Under the pieces are notes generated by a model that ran no database searches, was not told where the DNA came from, and was given only the letters and a program-made list of their open reading frames with translations. 64,000 bases of DNA from Temnopleurus reevesii (Eukaryota; Echinodermata; Echinoidea; Temnopleuroida; Temnopleuridae), in the NCBI GenBank assembly GCA_036244855.1, contig BQKZ01000034.1:205559-269558 (forward strand), written 5' to 3'. This document shows positions 1 to 13,783 of the stretch, piece by piece. Made by a program: the position numbers and the translations under genes. Every line of letters starts with the position of its first letter. The stretch's first letter is position 1.

Positions 1-3000
1 AGAGACAGCGCAAGGAGGAGGAAAGAAAAAGGAAGGAGGAGGAGAGAGAAAAGCGGAGGAAGGAAGAGGAAAGGCAACGGAAAGAGGAGGAACGTCTCCG
101 GAAGGAGGAGGAAAGGAGGAGAAAAGAAGAGGAGAAGAGGAGGAAGGAAGATGAACGGAAGCAGAAGGAGGAGGAAAGGAGACTTCGGGAGGAGGAAAAG
201 AGAAGAGAGGAAGAAGAAAGGAAGCGAAGGGAAGAGGAGCAGCGTAAGGCTGAGGAGGAGGAAAGATTGAGGATTCAAAAAGAAGAGGAGGAACGATTGA
301 GACTCGAAGCTGAAGAGAAAGCAAGGAAAGAGGAAGAAGAGAGACTGAGGATCGAGAAGGAAGAGACGGAGAAACGTCGCAAGGAGGAGGAAGAGGCTGC
401 TGCAGCTGTTCTGAAAGCCAAGGAAGAACTGGAGAATCAAATCCCTCTGGAGGAACCCAGGAAGAAAGAGAAATCTAAAAAGGCCAAGAAGGACAAACAC
501 AAGTCTAAGAAGGAGAAGAGGAAAAACAAAGAACACCCTCCCGATGGCCTCACTGAGCCTCTAGCTGCTGACACTAAGAAAGAGGAAGCAGTCGTACTCG
601 ACACCGTCATGCCAGTCAACGAAGCTCCGCTTGTGCCTATTTCAGATGACGAGGTCCCTGTTGGTTTCTCAACTGAAGTACCATCATTTACACCCTCACA
701 TGGGAATGGCATGCAGTACCTGGAGAACAATAAGCTTGGAGTTACCAACTCATCTGGAGACAATGCTCTATTACCACCACCTGCGGAGCATGTTGCTTTC
801 TCCGCGGTTGATGATGAGGATGATGGAGAAGGAAAACTCATCATCGAGGAGGAGAAGAAAGATGGGATTGATTCTGGAAAGAAGAGCGAGCATCATCATA
901 AGAAAAAGCACAAGGAGAAGAAGCATAAAAACAAGAATAAGGATATGGATCCAGAGAAGCAGAGGGAAAGAGCGTTGAGGAAAGCGGAGAAGAAAGCTAA
1001 GAAGGCAAAGAAGAAGGAGAAGAAGGAGAAAGATAGGGACAAGAAAGAGAAAAAGAAGAAGCACAAAGACCAGGAGAGACCTCCGCTGAAACGAGAATGC
1101 ACACTGGAAATAGAGACCGAATTTGTCATTGATAATGGGGAGATACAAAAGGCAAATGACGGTCCTTATCCTGTCAACCCTGTCATGCTTGAAGACATCA
1201 CCAACGATGCCCCGGCTCATGTACCTGGTGCTGGTCTGCAGAAGAGAGATCTTCATGATAGTAACCTTCAGATGACACTCATAGCTAAATCTCCAGAACC
1301 TCTGCAGATTGCAGAAGCAGCGGTTGCCAACTCCAACCTGGAGATCAGCGTCGCATCCGTACAGCAGCCAAAGCCTGTCAGTGCAGCCCTGACCAAGGAA
1401 TCTTCCATGTTTGGAGACTCTTTTGAAGACGAAAATCCAATTGTTGCACAAGCGCTGACGGCTCTTGAGAAAGCAGAACATGACACCACTCAGAATGTGG
1501 ACAACATGGCAAATAGATACCCTCCTGAGGTTCCGAGTGTCTACAAACCAGAGACAATGGCTGACCTTAAATCCCATCCTCTCTTCAGGAATGATGATAA
1601 AGTCAAGAGTGAGGAGAAGAAGCGAAGCAGAAGGAATGCAAGGAAGGAATCTAAAAACCAGCCTGCTGCAGGACAGCCGGACACCTTCAATCAGTCCAAG
1701 GTGGACGTTGCTGGGGCACCCGTCAGAGCTGAAGGTGTTGTGGAAGGTTTGGAGCAGCAACCAGTCAAGTCAGAGGTAGAACAGTCTGTTGAGGCTCTAA
1801 TAGTTGCTGAGAGTGCCTTTGGTGCTGACAAACTAAAGAGTCCAGATATGTGGGCCGCACCCACCCATGGTGTGAACCGCACAGCTGAAGAACCAAGCCT
1901 CCAGGATAAGACAGAAATGGAAGAAGCAGTGGCTAACTTACTATTTGCTGAAGATGAAACAGGGCCGTCTGTTGACATACCAGTCCAAATGCCTGTGCAG
2001 ACAGGTGCTCCTTTCGAAGCTGCCCAGGCACTGTTTCCAACTCCTCCAATGGATGCGGGGGAAGGCTACAGAGATCAGCAAGCCCAGGTCAACGCCCTCA
2101 TGGGCAAAATGGCATCTCCAGATAAGAAGTCTGAAGCAGCTTCAAAAGATAAGGAATCACGTTTCTTCTCTCCACGTAAAGAGCCAGCAGTCCCACCAAG
2201 GACAAGATCAGGCTCAGTATCAAAGTCTGGACAATCTGGTGATCTGAGCGTGTTCGATTTCCAAGATGATGAAAAGAACGATGAGGCTAACAAAGAGAAG
2301 CAGAAGATGAGTGGTGATGTTGAAGGTCAGCCTGAGGCAGGGGCGAGTCAAGAACCTGAGAAGCCTCCACCACAGCAGCCTGCACCTGCTACTGCTACTC
2401 CTGCTGTCCCTGCTGCCTCTGCTGCCTCTACTGCCCCTGCCACACCTGCAGCACCAGAGCAGCCCTGCATCATGCCTGCTAGACCCCATCAAGTCTTGGA
2501 TCATATAGACCCAAGCTCCATGTATCCCGCCAACCTGCATGAGCATAAGACAAATTCTGATATCTACGATTTCCCTGAATCTGGATCAACTGAGCACAAG
2601 CAGCCACTGAACAAAGCACCAGCAACTCGTGCACGTGGAAGAAGCAGGGGCACAAGAGGTGCTGGCAGAGGAAGAACGAGAGCTAATTCAAGAGGAGGGG
2701 CGATGAAAATCAAAGATGAACTTGCGGCGATTGAACTACAGCAACAGCAGCAGAGGATGGCTCTACAGGCTCAAGCTGCTGCCCAGGCCATGCATGCTCA
2801 ACAGGGTCAGGGAGTTCGTGTGGATGTCACCCAAGATGAAACTGTGTCCGCACTCCTGGAGCTGAGCACCGGAAAGCCAGTGATGACCTCGGCCACAACT
2901 GCGCCTCCTCAGATCAGTCCAGTGGCTATGATGCAGTCTCCTGATGGCCAGAAGGTCCCACAACCTGATCCATGGCTCACCCAGCAGATGAACTTGCAGC

Positions 3001-5555
3001 AACAACAACATCAACAACAGCAACAACAACATGCACAACATCAACAACAGCAACAACAACATCAACATCAGCAGCAACAACAACACCAACAACAACAGCA
3101 CCACCAACAACAACATCTACCACAGCAGCAACAGCAGGCAATTGCCACTTCAGGATCTGTTGTACCTCCCGGATCTCATGCAGGCCCTACTCTATCAAGC
3201 AGTGGGGTAGCTGGAGCTCCAGAAAGACCTCCACAGTTCAGCAATGCCCCTGCAACAAATCCTAACTTCATAGGCATGCCACATGGCCAACATCCCCCTG
3301 CATCAAGTGGCATGCCTGTTGCCAACCAGGCACCGATGTCACAAGCTCACAATCTACCTGGAAAGATGGCTCCTGGACAGCAATCTGCGCAAGGTATGCC
3401 CTCATCAGTCGCGAGTGGCACGATGCAAACTCCTTCTGTCAGTATGCCAACTGTTGTAGCAGCACTGTCTACGCCTCCCACATCTCACATGGCCATGCAA
3501 GATCCCAACAGCAACCAAAAGAAACCGAGACAGCAACGACCCAGGAAGACGAGAAGGGATTCAGGCTCAGAGCAGGGTAACTGGATGCCAGGAGGTCAGA
3601 TGCCGCAACAGATGGTTCCTGGTCAGCACTTCAACATGCAGCAGGCTGCACAGCTCTATGGGCCTCAGAAGAGCCAGGCCGTTGCAGCTGTTGAACAGCA
3701 TTTTAATGAGGCACTCGCCAAGTTACCACGCAACCAGCAGAACAGGCTTCCAGGACATCCACAGCCTCAAGAACAGATGCAGCTACCACACCACATGCAT
3801 CCTCCTAGTAGCACTGCTGAAGCACTGGCTAATGCTAACCATCATGCAATGGCCCAGCTGAAGCCTGGCCAAACGGGACCATCGGCAGCGATGGAAGCAC
3901 CAACGATCGTCAAGCATCTCGTCTCGAATGGCCCAGTAACAGGGGCCAATACAACCACCTCGTCATCAGTACTTCACACAACAACTATGGCCAACTTGCC
4001 ACAGACATCTGCTGCAGGGATCATGCATGCTGGACATCCAGGGTTCCCAAGTGGATTACTCGCACAATCCTCCGTCAGCCAACCTTCAAGTTTATCTCCA
4101 ACTGTACAGTACTCTCGTCCACCAAGTGCCACCACGTCCGCCGGGCTCACACCCAGTATCCCATCATCGCAGGGTAACCCCGTCCAACAGGTGCGAGGAG
4201 CACAAGGAGGTAACCTTAGAGTGCCCGTCTCGGTGGCAGCACCGACTCTTCCTAATGCAAGTGTCTTGAGGGCAGCATTGACGGACCACAAGCCTAATGG
4301 CAAGAAGGAGTCCGATGGAAATGTGAAACCTGGGCAGGGCAGAGCACCTGGTGATAACAAAGGAATGCATGTCAACCTACCTCAGCAGCCAAGTGGCCTT
4401 GACCCAAGTCAACATCCGCACATCGAGCTCAGATCCTACGCACAGATGCAGAATCCTGCTCAGATGCACAAGAAAGCTGAAGAGGCCGAGAAGATGGCTG
4501 CTGAACAGAGAGGACAGAAGAACACTCCTCTAGAGCAGCGGTTGCCGCCGATGATCAGGGTCACGGATTCGATGGCTTATCTTCCGTCTGGAAGTCACCT
4601 CCCTCAAGGGTCTGCGGTGATGAGACAGCAGCAGGTCAGGCATCCTGTACCAGGGATGACGTACGGAATGCATGCACAGGTGGTTGATCCGATGTCGGAG
4701 TCCCGCAACCTCGGCCAGCCCATGCCTGGCATCGTGCCTGTCCCTGGACTTGACATGAGCAAGTCTGGGATTCCTGGCCCAATGTTTCCACCAGGGACCT
4801 TCAGGGTGCCTCAGCCAGGTTTCCCCAGGATGATCTACCAGCAGGGCATGCCTGAGGCATCATCTGGCGGATCACCACGTCTACCAACACCAAGTGCATC
4901 ATCTCCTGGAGTATCACCCAGAGTCAAATCACCAGCCATGGCTCATGCCGATCGCCCGCAGCCGATCCCAACACCGGAACGTCGCGACCAGCTCACCCCT
5001 GACCACGTCCAGATCATGCCTGGCGCTATGACAGCAGGTGTGTCTCCAAGAGCTCCAGGAATATCCTCAGGTATTCCACCAAACAGGATGGACCTGAGCA
5101 TGCGGACTATCACGCACCGTGGCATGCCGCAAATGGTCGTCCGACCACCAGGCTATGGCGTCGAACCTCGCTCTCAAGGTGGCAAGGCGGAAGAAGCCGC
5201 GAAGCTGGACCAGCAGCAGCCCATGATCCTCGGCATCCCAACAGAACCCCTCCACCTGCAGGACCCTCACCTTGCCTCGCCACGACCCATCGGCGGACCG
5301 GAGAAGACCACCACGCCAGGACTCGAGCACTACCGACAGACTCACCCAGGAGCTGGGCGCAAGGAAGACCTGATGATGAGACCACCAGGGCAGGAGTTCC
5401 GTCCAAACGTGATGATGAGGGAAGCTGTTCCGCACATGTCCTGGCCTGGACAGGGCTTACCAGACATGCCCATGCATCCTGGAACCATACAACCCATGCA
5501 GCTACCAGCTCACATGCCTGTCAAGGGAACCGACTCACTCATGGGACTTCTCATG
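1..5555 (+). CDS. SPEN: SPEN/SHARP (split ends) large internal exon, 5' end outside window
   Basis: The frame is open from base 3 to the donor ATG|gtaagt at 5555-5556, about 1851 codons. There is no true start here, so the RRM-bearing N-terminus lies to the left. Order along the exon: an E/R/K-rich charged coiled-coil-like stretch (1-440); two lysine-rich nuclear-localisation-like blocks (about 455-530 and 880-1080); acidic and S/T/P-rich disordered sequence; an RG-rich AT-hook-like patch (about 2625-2700); a poly-Q/H tract (2981-3138); then long Q/P/M-rich sequence. Vertebrate SPEN likewise encodes most of its disordered middle in one giant exon. SPEN proteins are nuclear RNA-binding corepressors that recruit SMRT/NCoR-HDAC complexes and act in Notch and nuclear-receptor repression. 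Identity rests on the SPOC domain in the following exons. Without the splice the frame would run only to a stop at 5592-5594, losing SPOC. Confidence 0.9.
2981..3138 (+). repeat. CAA/CAG/CAT poly-Q/H coding tract in SPEN
   Basis: Imperfect CAA/CAG runs interrupted by CAT/CAC histidine codons, all in the SPEN frame. The codon mixture suggests an old, stabilised tract. The Leu-rich frames on the other strand are artefacts of it. Confidence 0.85.
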
Positions 5556-6067
5556 GTAAGTTCCTATCTTCATTTCCTGCGAAATGAACTCTAGATCTGC
5601 CAAATTTCTGGAATATTTGATGAGATGTATAACTAAGCAAATTCAGTATCAATCTCTCAAGAATAGTTTTCTCACCCTTTCGTCTTTGAGAGTAGAATTA
5701 ATTGAGCTCTTTGTGTTTTCACATTCTAATATTTTAGCTAATGAATATTCCAGAGGGTTGGCATGTCTGAGACTCAAAAACAGAAACAATCCTAACGTAA
5801 CATTTATGAATGAATATAAAAAAAAAAGCAAATTGTACAGTTATGCGAAGCGGAAAGAAGCGAATTATTACATGCATCATTAGCAACAAGTTCAATTCTT
5901 TTTCATTGTTGGTCATAGAAAAGATTGTGAATAGATGATCAAAAATAAGAAATGCAGGTATTTTTAATTGAAGTATGTATGCAATTAATAATTGATTTTT
6001 TTCATTCACACTCTGATATTCGTGAAAAATCCCCTCAAAATTGAATGTCCTCTTCTCTTTTTTGCAG

Positions 6068-6256
6068 CGTTATCCAGTGATGTGGCAAGGAGTGCTGGCT
6101 CTGAAGAACGAGGCAGCAGCAATCCAGATGCACTATGTATCAGGCAGTCAGACGGTCGCCCAAGACTCCCTCATCATGGCTACACCGCCCCTCCGGGTCG
6201 CCCAGAGGATGAGGCTCGAACCATCACAGCTAGATGGTGTCGGCAGCAGAATGCAG
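6068..6256 (+). CDS. SPEN: SPEN exon, SPOC domain part 1
   Basis: Acceptor tttttgcag|CGT at 6067/6068 and donor ATGCAG|gtatgt at 6256/6257. It is phase 0 on both sides and encodes 63 residues. It opens with YPVMWQGVLALKNE, the conserved start of the SPOC fold, and holds the basic QRMRLE segment, which in human SHARP is part of the patch that binds acidic phospho-motifs of SMRT/NCoR. Intron before: 5556-6067. Confidence 0.93.
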
Positions 6257-6742
6257 GTATGTGGATATTTTTTTAAGGCTACTCGGGTGAATTTTTCTTT
6301 GGGGGGGGGGCTGTGAGGTCAAGAATTTTTATTATTTTTTTTGCATGGGAGAGTGTCACACCAGTCACATATAAACACACAACCACTATTATATTCACAA
6401 TTTTTCTGTTGGATGATGAGGGATAAGTGGCACGTAGTCTATGGAATACAGGACTATACAAGGAATTTACAATTGTCTCTTTTTATTTATATTTATATTT
6501 TTTCATTTTTTTTCGGGGGAGGGACGTGTTCTGAAATTCCATTTGGGGATGAATGTTACTACACTACAAACAGCCTCATGGCTATTCTCTGATGTTCAAA
6601 AAATTCCACACAATATTTATATTATTATTCCAATCCACACCATTCTTTTCATTCACCCCCTGAAATTGCATTTTCCTGTGACCCAGTTATGAACAACAGG
6701 ATTCATATTGTTAACCCATCTTATGTCTCTCTTTACACACAG

Positions 6743-6901
6743 GTGGAAGAAGAGTCTGTTGTGCTCCTAGCCCTTCCGTGCGGCCACGATCAGAATGACG
6801 TTATCAACCAGACCAACACACTACGAATCTCATTCATTGACTATCTCAGCAGCAAGCAGGCCGCTGGCATCATCAACGTCGCTCCTCACGGCTCACAAAA
6901 G
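6743..6901 (+). CDS. SPEN: SPEN exon, SPOC domain part 2
   Basis: Acceptor cacacag|GTG at 6742/6743 and donor CAAAAG|gtatgt at 6901/6902; phase 0, 53 residues. It contains LLALPCGHDQNDV and KQAAGIINV, hallmark SPOC core strands and helix. Flanking introns are 6257-6742 and 6902-7422. Confidence 0.93.
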
Positions 6902-7422
6902 GTATGTAGATGGGCTAGGATTAATTCAAAATTATTTATCTTTCACAACACTATTACAAATAAAACTCATAAAGAGAAGAAAATATTTAAGAAGGTCAAT
7001 CTCAGTGAAGAATTTGAGAAAGAGAAACGAAAGAAGGCTTGACCTTGTTTGACCTTGAAGGAGGTAGTGTAGAATAAAGGTTAGAATACGGTTAAATAAT
7101 ATAATCCAACCATTTCCTTCCTCAAATTGAATATGCAATGTATACATTATTTCAATCAAAATTATCATAACTGAATTAATTCTCCATTCCAGAAAATGAA
7201 ATTGTGTTCGATCGCATAAGATTCTTTTATCAATCTGGTCTTGTGTCTTCCTTATAGATTTTTAGCACTATATCAAAATACATTGAGTCGAAATGCAAAA
7301 TGTCCTCACTCAATCTGAAAGAGTAAAATCAATATCACTGTTGTCAATTTTAAAATATGTATACATTCCTTTTATTGCACATCATCAATTAATATTTGTT
7401 ATTTTTCTCCTCTGATATGCAG

Positions 7423-7557
7423 GCTGCGTTTGTTCTTCACATCTTCCCGCCATGTGACTTCACGGTGGCACATCTATCTCGTCTCTCTCCCGACCTCCTC
7501 GAGAGCGTCAAGGACATTGCCCATCTCATGATCGTCATCGCAACCGCACCATCGTAG
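7423..7557 (+). CDS. SPEN: SPEN last exon, end of SPOC domain and stop
   Basis: Acceptor gatatgcag|GCT at 7422/7423; 44 residues then TAG at 7555-7557. It encodes FPPCDFTVAHLSRL and the terminal strand LMIVIA, which also closes human SPEN a few residues before its stop. So SPOC is at the extreme C-terminus, as in all SPEN proteins. The visible part of the protein is about 2011 residues. Confidence 0.93.
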   Translation, partial: AAFVLHIFPPCDFTVAHLSRLSPDLLESVKDIAHLMIVIATAPS

Positions 7558-10500
7558 TGACGGCAACCTGAGCAATCTCGTGAGGATGACGCCTGCCGGG
7601 ATTCACAAGTTGGATCTATGAGATTTTGGTACCTCTAAAGTAACAATCAATCTGTGTGGACCATCTGATGGTGAGGATCACTGAATCGGCCTCACTCTTA
7701 CAGCAACTGCCTAGTGAGGCTATCGTCCATCAATTATTCCGTCTATCATTTCGATCATCTGATTACAAGGATCATCACATTGGGAGCACTCTTACAGCAA
7801 ATGTTCAGCGAGGTTATCGTCAATCATTCAATAGCTCCATTTCGATCATCTGATTACAAGGATCTCCTAATTGGCAGCACTCGTACAGCAACCGCTCTCA
7901 CACAATTTAGATCGCATTTTGGTCCTCCTGCTTCAAATCAAGATTGTTGGAGGGAATCAAACTCATAATGATAAATGGACATGCTACCACCTAACCACCA
8001 TGAAATTGTTCTGTGAAAATAACAATTTCCAGATTGCTTGTCTAGTATGTGTTAGTTGATCATGACAGTTCTGTGGAGCAAAATAGTCTTTTACAGGTTC
8101 ATTTTTATCTTCTCATCAATAACTTTTAATCCAGATTGGCTTTCGTTTTGTCTCAAAATGGATGTCATGAAGATATCAAAAACATAACTCTTGACACATC
8201 ATTTCATTTTTTTTAATTACAATGTTTTAAATATTCTTTGGAACAGAACATTTTCATAATATGATTCTTAAAATTTCTACCTTCCCAAAATGTAGCAAGT
8301 TTTCTTGTCTGAGAATCTTGACATAACTCAAAATTCAAAATATTTTCTGGCATATTCACAGATCTGCTTAACTATAGATATACTAGATCAAATAATCTGG
8401 AAATTAGCAATATAGTGGACCCTGTTATGGTGACTGAGCAAGGGAAAAATACCATCTCCTTTCCAGCAAATCTTTTTTCTCATAACTAGTATGTTCAGAA
8501 GGAGTTTTGATGTTTGGTGTCAGTTTTTACAGGACTCCAACGTACTTGCTCACTGAAAAAGGTTAGGTGGTTAGTTAGTTGTCATTTTTAAATGGCTCCA
8601 ATACGTTTGCTCATGATTTATGATGTAAGGTGGTAAATGCTTATTATGACATCAATCAACTGAAGAGATGCACCATACGATTTGACTAAAATGCCATACA
8701 TGAAAGGCATTCTTTTTGGACATGAACATCTTGCGATACCTTTGAAGTCGCAAAAGATATGTTGTCATGCCGTCTTTATTTTTGAACTGAATCAAAAAAT
8801 GAAAAGATTCGGGCTCTGGGGTCGCAAACCTCGTGAAAGACTGACTCGACTCGTATTACAGTCGTACTGATTTGAAGAAAAACTTCTAAGAGAAGAGAAA
8901 GTTGTGTATTACGGAACTAGTGTTGATATATATCGAGAGAAAAACAAAAAAATATCCGTCCAGTGTTTCTAGTTATCAACTATTCTAGTCCGAGAGGGCG
9001 CTGTAAGAACCAATCATGGAATTAACCAACTTTCACACTGAAACGTATGTGTGGTGTTTAACATGCGCTCCATTGTGATGTATGATTAGTTCTTGACAGC
9101 AAACTCTTTATTTTTTTCGACAGCCGTTTATTGTTGAAACTTTGGTTGTCAAGGTGGTCGTTTGCTTGATCGAAGGATTCTCTTTTAAACGGAATTTACA
9201 AACACCACATTCGGTGTGTTTGTTCCTCTACTGTCTTTTTTTAAAGTGACGTTTTTGATTTATTGTTTTGGTTTTGTTTGATAGTGATTCCCGCATTAGT
9301 GCAAGTCCTTGTCACACTTTGTGTTTTATCATGCATGATGTGGAAGATTTTTAAGTACAGAAATGATGATGTCACATTTGTCCAGCTTCAATTGACCTTG
9401 GTTCTAAACAATTTGTTTGATGATGGCACTGTGAACCCATCACAGGTTTAACAAATGCGCCACTCTGTTGCTTGATTGATTTTCAGGTGTACCTCATGCA
9501 CACGCATGATTGTTTAGTACCAAGATTCTTGATGATGGTCATTGTGCATCGTACTTCACTACTCATGATCATATTTCATCTGGTTTATCTGTTGTTTTTA
9601 CCCGCAAGTTCACCTTTTTATTTTTCACTATTAAAATACTTTTAGACATAAATGATTGAGTCACTCTTTAGCAAACCAGTATGAGTTGATAACAGAATAC
9701 ATTTCTTAGAATTAGTTAGAGTGTTGTTTAAAATATGTTTGTGTTTTTTTCCTGTAGAAGTGAGAATAGCTAATAGTCAATTAGTCAGAAAATTAGTCAG
9801 AGTAGTCACGCTAGGGACCTTTTAATTTGTAGAGGTTGGTTGCAATCTTTATGTGGTCGAATCTCGATAATAATTAGCCTCTTCTCAGGGGATAATTGAT
9901 ATTTTTTAGCAAAGAGAGAACATTTCTTGAGATGACATTTACCAGATAAATGTGTGTGAAATCAAAGACTACCTACTTCTCATTTTTTTTAAAGATCGAA
10001 TTGAAATGAGGAGAAATAGACTCTTAATGTACTTCAATTACTGTGCTACTATGTAGCCTGTCGGCCATTTTTTCCTCATTTTTATTTATATCAAATTCTG
10101 AAGTTCTAAAGTCATGACGGATATCTGATTATATGAGAATGAATGAACTAATCTTTCCTGTTTTGGTTTACTGATTTTTTTCTGACAATAATAAAACTGA
10201 TTTGCACAAATTTTTCACATCAGGATATGCAATCCAACATGAGGAGAAAATTTAGGATAAACGCGGAAGAATTCTAAATAATTTTAAAGTTTACTCTATG
10301 TTTTCTTGTTTGTTATTTATTAAATCGTGTAGCATCCGTTTGTGGTATGTCTCAGATGTATGATGTAGTTAATATTTGTATGAAAGAAAGAGATCTAAAT
10401 GACATATTTTTGTTAAAAAAAGGTTAAAACAACTCTTGAATGAAAGAAAAACAAAAAAATAATCGCATAAGGAAAAAAAGGAGTATTCCGAGATTACTTT

Positions 10501-11269
10501 GATGTTCGATTGCCATGTTTTTATGTTTTGCTGTTTTGTGTACATAGAGGAAGCAGAAACTCTAATCACCTTAAACCTTTATGGTTGCATCGTTATGCCG
10601 CTTCACAGTGAAGTTTGCAGTAACCATGACGACCAATTTATCTCATGCAGGACTAACATTGATGTGTGTAAATATGTAAACATAAGAATATAAATATATA
10701 TAAATATATATATTCAAAGTGAATGGACAAGACGGTGTAGTATCAACGCTGAAGAACTTATCGTACATTGCGCTTTGAGTCCTTGAGCTTCAAAGATAAA
10801 CAAACGAATAGAGGATATAGTTTTTAAAAAACGTTAGTGGGAGAAGAAATAAGCGTGGATCGTCCGCCTGGAAGCGAATTCGGGGAGCTGAAGGGCGGAT
10901 TACCTTGCGGTTTGTAAAAAAGAGGATATAGTTGATTTATTGATTTCTTGTAACTATTTCTTGTAAGATATGTGTACAAAGATATTATGTATAGCAAGAT
11001 GGTGTATATATTATGAATTTTTTTCTCTCTCTTTGTCTGTCACCCCTCTCTCTCCTTTCCTCTCTCGCTCTCTCTACGCAACTTTTTATTTCCCTGCATC
11101 AAAGAGAGAGACACCCTCAGAAACGTATGATGTAAATTTGATTTTCTTTTTTTCCTTCTTTTTTTGATATCGAGGGGAAATAAAATGGAGAGATTGTGCC
11201 CATGTAAATCATAAGTGTTGAGTGTCTTCTTTGTGTAACAATGTTGGATATGTCATTGTGGAGAGTAAA
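7558..11269 (+). other. SPEN 3' UTR and downstream flank, extent unknown
   Basis: AT-rich sequence with no convincing ORF after the SPEN stop. AATAAA hexamers at 10190-10195 and 11179-11184 could serve polyadenylation, but the true 3' end cannot be fixed from sequence. A CT-rich stretch lies at about 11020-11080. Confidence 0.5.
7667..7945 (+). repeat. Three-unit tandem repeat in SPEN 3' UTR, about 91-94 bp unit
   Basis: Units begin near 7667, 7761 and 7852. Each carries a GATTACAAGG-like start followed by CACTCTTACAGCAA-like sequence about 25 bp later. The copies are diverged but collinear. They lie about 110 bp after the stop codon, so they are probably transcribed. Confidence 0.7.
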
Positions 11270-11599
11270 TTAAGGGATGGAGAGAGAAGTAGAGAGATCA
11301 AGATAGAGAGAGGGAGATAGATGAAGGGGGAGGGTGAGAGAGATAGAGAGAGGGGGAGAGAGAGATAGATGAAGGGGGAGAGAGAGAGAGGGAGAGAAAG
11401 AGGAGAGAGAAAGATAGAGAGAGAGAGAGAAAGAGAGAGAGAGCACGGGGAGGGGAAAGAAGGAAGAGGATGAGAGAACAATTTCCTTTTTTATCATGAG
11501 AAATAAAATAAAATGATTGTGTCCATGTAAACAGTGTTGAAGAATCTTTGTTTATACAGTAGCATTATTAATGTACCATGAGAATGATGGAGCGAGTTG

Positions 11600-11639
<40 letters not shown>

Positions 11640-12120
11640 AGGGGAAAGAGAGAGAAAGAAAACAGGCTAGAGAAAGAGAGAAAGTATGAGAGAGAGAAGA
11701 GAGAGAGAGTGAGGGGAGGGGAGAAAGAAGAGAATGAGAAAAACAATTTCCTTTCTTTATCACAAGGAATAAAATGACATGATCGAGTATATGTAAACAG
11801 TGTTGAATCTTATATGTGTATAGCATTATTAACATATCAGGAGAATGATAGACAGAGATGGAGAAAGGGGGAGAGATAGGGGAGGGGAGAGAAGGAAGGG
11901 GTGGGGTGTGGTAGACTGAAAGAGAAAGGGGTACAATTACAGACAGGAAGGGAGAGAGAGAGAGAGAGAGTCTGAGAGAGGAGGGAGAAGGGAGAAGAAG
12001 ATGATAGAGCAGAGAGGATGATGGAATGAATTTCTCTTTATCAAGAAAAAAGGTGGATAGAAAGATAAAGAGAGAGAGATCTAAAGGGAGAGCAAGTAGG
12101 AGGGAGAGAAAAGAGCGAGT
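11270..12120 (+). repeat. GA-rich low-complexity region with (GA)n microsatellites
   Basis: Repeated runs of AGAGAG and GGGGAGAG, with two duplicated spacers containing AATAAAATGA and TGTAAACAGTGTTGA. Apparent Ser/Leu-rich or Arg/Glu-rich ORFs here are repeat artefacts. Confidence 0.9.
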
Positions 12121-13783
12121 AAAGAAAATGGGGGAAGGGATTTCAACAGTTTGGGGATATGCACAAGGTGTACTTTATCACAGGTGAATGGCCAAGATTA
12201 TGATTATCGTCATATTTTCTCTTACATTTGTTTTGTTGTTGCATTATTCACTTTGTAATCTTCACCTCAAGCATATTCTGTAAAGTTTGACATTGCTTTA
12301 TTTATATGAGGTTTTTTGAAAACGGAAAGAGGGTCTGAATAAGGGAACCGACATTTGCTCTATTTATTTTTAACTAGATGCAGGGATAGGGGAAAGGAAT
12401 TTGATGTTGGGTTGGAAAATTAGGCCATCTCTGGAGATTTTCTATTGTAGCAATGGTTGCCGGAGTATAGATCAGTTTTGGGAGAGGTGACAATTCAAAA
12501 ATTAAATAACTGCAAGCTGAAGCTGTAGTGAAATCATTCACAAATTTGGAAATGTTCAGAGTTTGTTTGATTAAATTTGACCAAGAAATGGCTTATTTAT
12601 TGGAAAACAAAGCAAGCACAGTGCATCAGTTCTTTTTGCCAGCACAGCGCCTCACACACAAGCTCAAAATGAGTTCAGATTCCATGTAAACGGAGCGGAG
12701 ACACTATTGCGTGACAGAATATCATCTAATTCTGTACAAATTTATATTCATGTATGTAAAACAATTCATTAGCTCATTTCACATCAATCTCTTCATCCTC
12801 ACCATAACTGATCTATACCTTTAAATTATCTGGGATTACTAATCATTCACAAACAAAATACGGACAAAAATTTTCAGTGTTCAACACAAAATTCATGTCG
12901 ATTTATTTTCATCATCGCTTTTCATGGCCCATCACAGGTTACAGTTTATGTATAAAACGAATAAGAACATATTTACAAGCCATAGTATATACATTTTATA
13001 CTTTACTATTTACAAAATATCACACAAAAACTGTCCTTACAAAAGCCCAGTCACATAGTAGCCCTGATGCAACACGATTCAACATGACTCTTTGTCCAGT
13101 TGAGGCTTGAGTAACCTGATCTGCTCCTGAACAAAGAGGGACGCATACTCAGATCACAGAGGACTTAACAGGACTAGGAATCATGTTGAATTGTGTAGAA
13201 TCGGGGCTTTAATATGCTCGAGGTAAAATGAGTTTGATCCTTCACTAACCTTTTCATATAAAATATTGTAACTAGTTGTTTTCAGAAGTAAGGTAAAAAA
13301 TTAATATCACCCGGTCAAAGTTAGTGTTAGTGCTAGATTGAGATTTTCATTGAAAATAAAAATCAAACTATGCATGAATACAAGCTCAAGCTGTCAAATT
13401 ATAACAAATTAAATGAATTGTTAACAATCTCCACTTGCTGTTTTACAACAGAGGAAGTTGGTGGTTTCAATTTGAACGAAAATCATTGATAATATCTTGA
13501 AAAACTATTAAAAAAAAGGATTGGAAGAAATCTTTGGCAGATTACACCTAGCAAATTCGAGCAAACATTACCTGTGTGAAGAGGGGAAAAAGGAATTGGA
13601 CAAAGTAAACAAATTCACACTAGCCTTCACAATAGCTTCATGATCACAAAAGAAAGGCGCTTTCCCAAATATTCCCTAAACAGATGGGACACCTGTTTGA
13701 CATTCTCTACAGAATAAGAGGGGATGAAAATTATTTTGTGGCTTTTGGCTCATGTGAATGCTTTAATGGAATTTGCTTACTTC
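12121..13783. other. Intergenic, no feature seen
   Basis: AT-rich sequence between the converging genes. I see no gene, RNA gene or clear element. Confidence 0.5.

Noticed and set aside
267..5594. A protein starting at TTG 267 and running past the donor to 5594
   Set aside because: The frame is open from base 3, TTG is not a start in animals, and the gtaagt at 5556 followed by the SPOC exons gives a better gene model.
11209..11835. Ser/Leu-rich and Arg/Glu-rich ORFs
   Set aside because: They are produced by (GA)n repeats in every frame and have no start or splice context.
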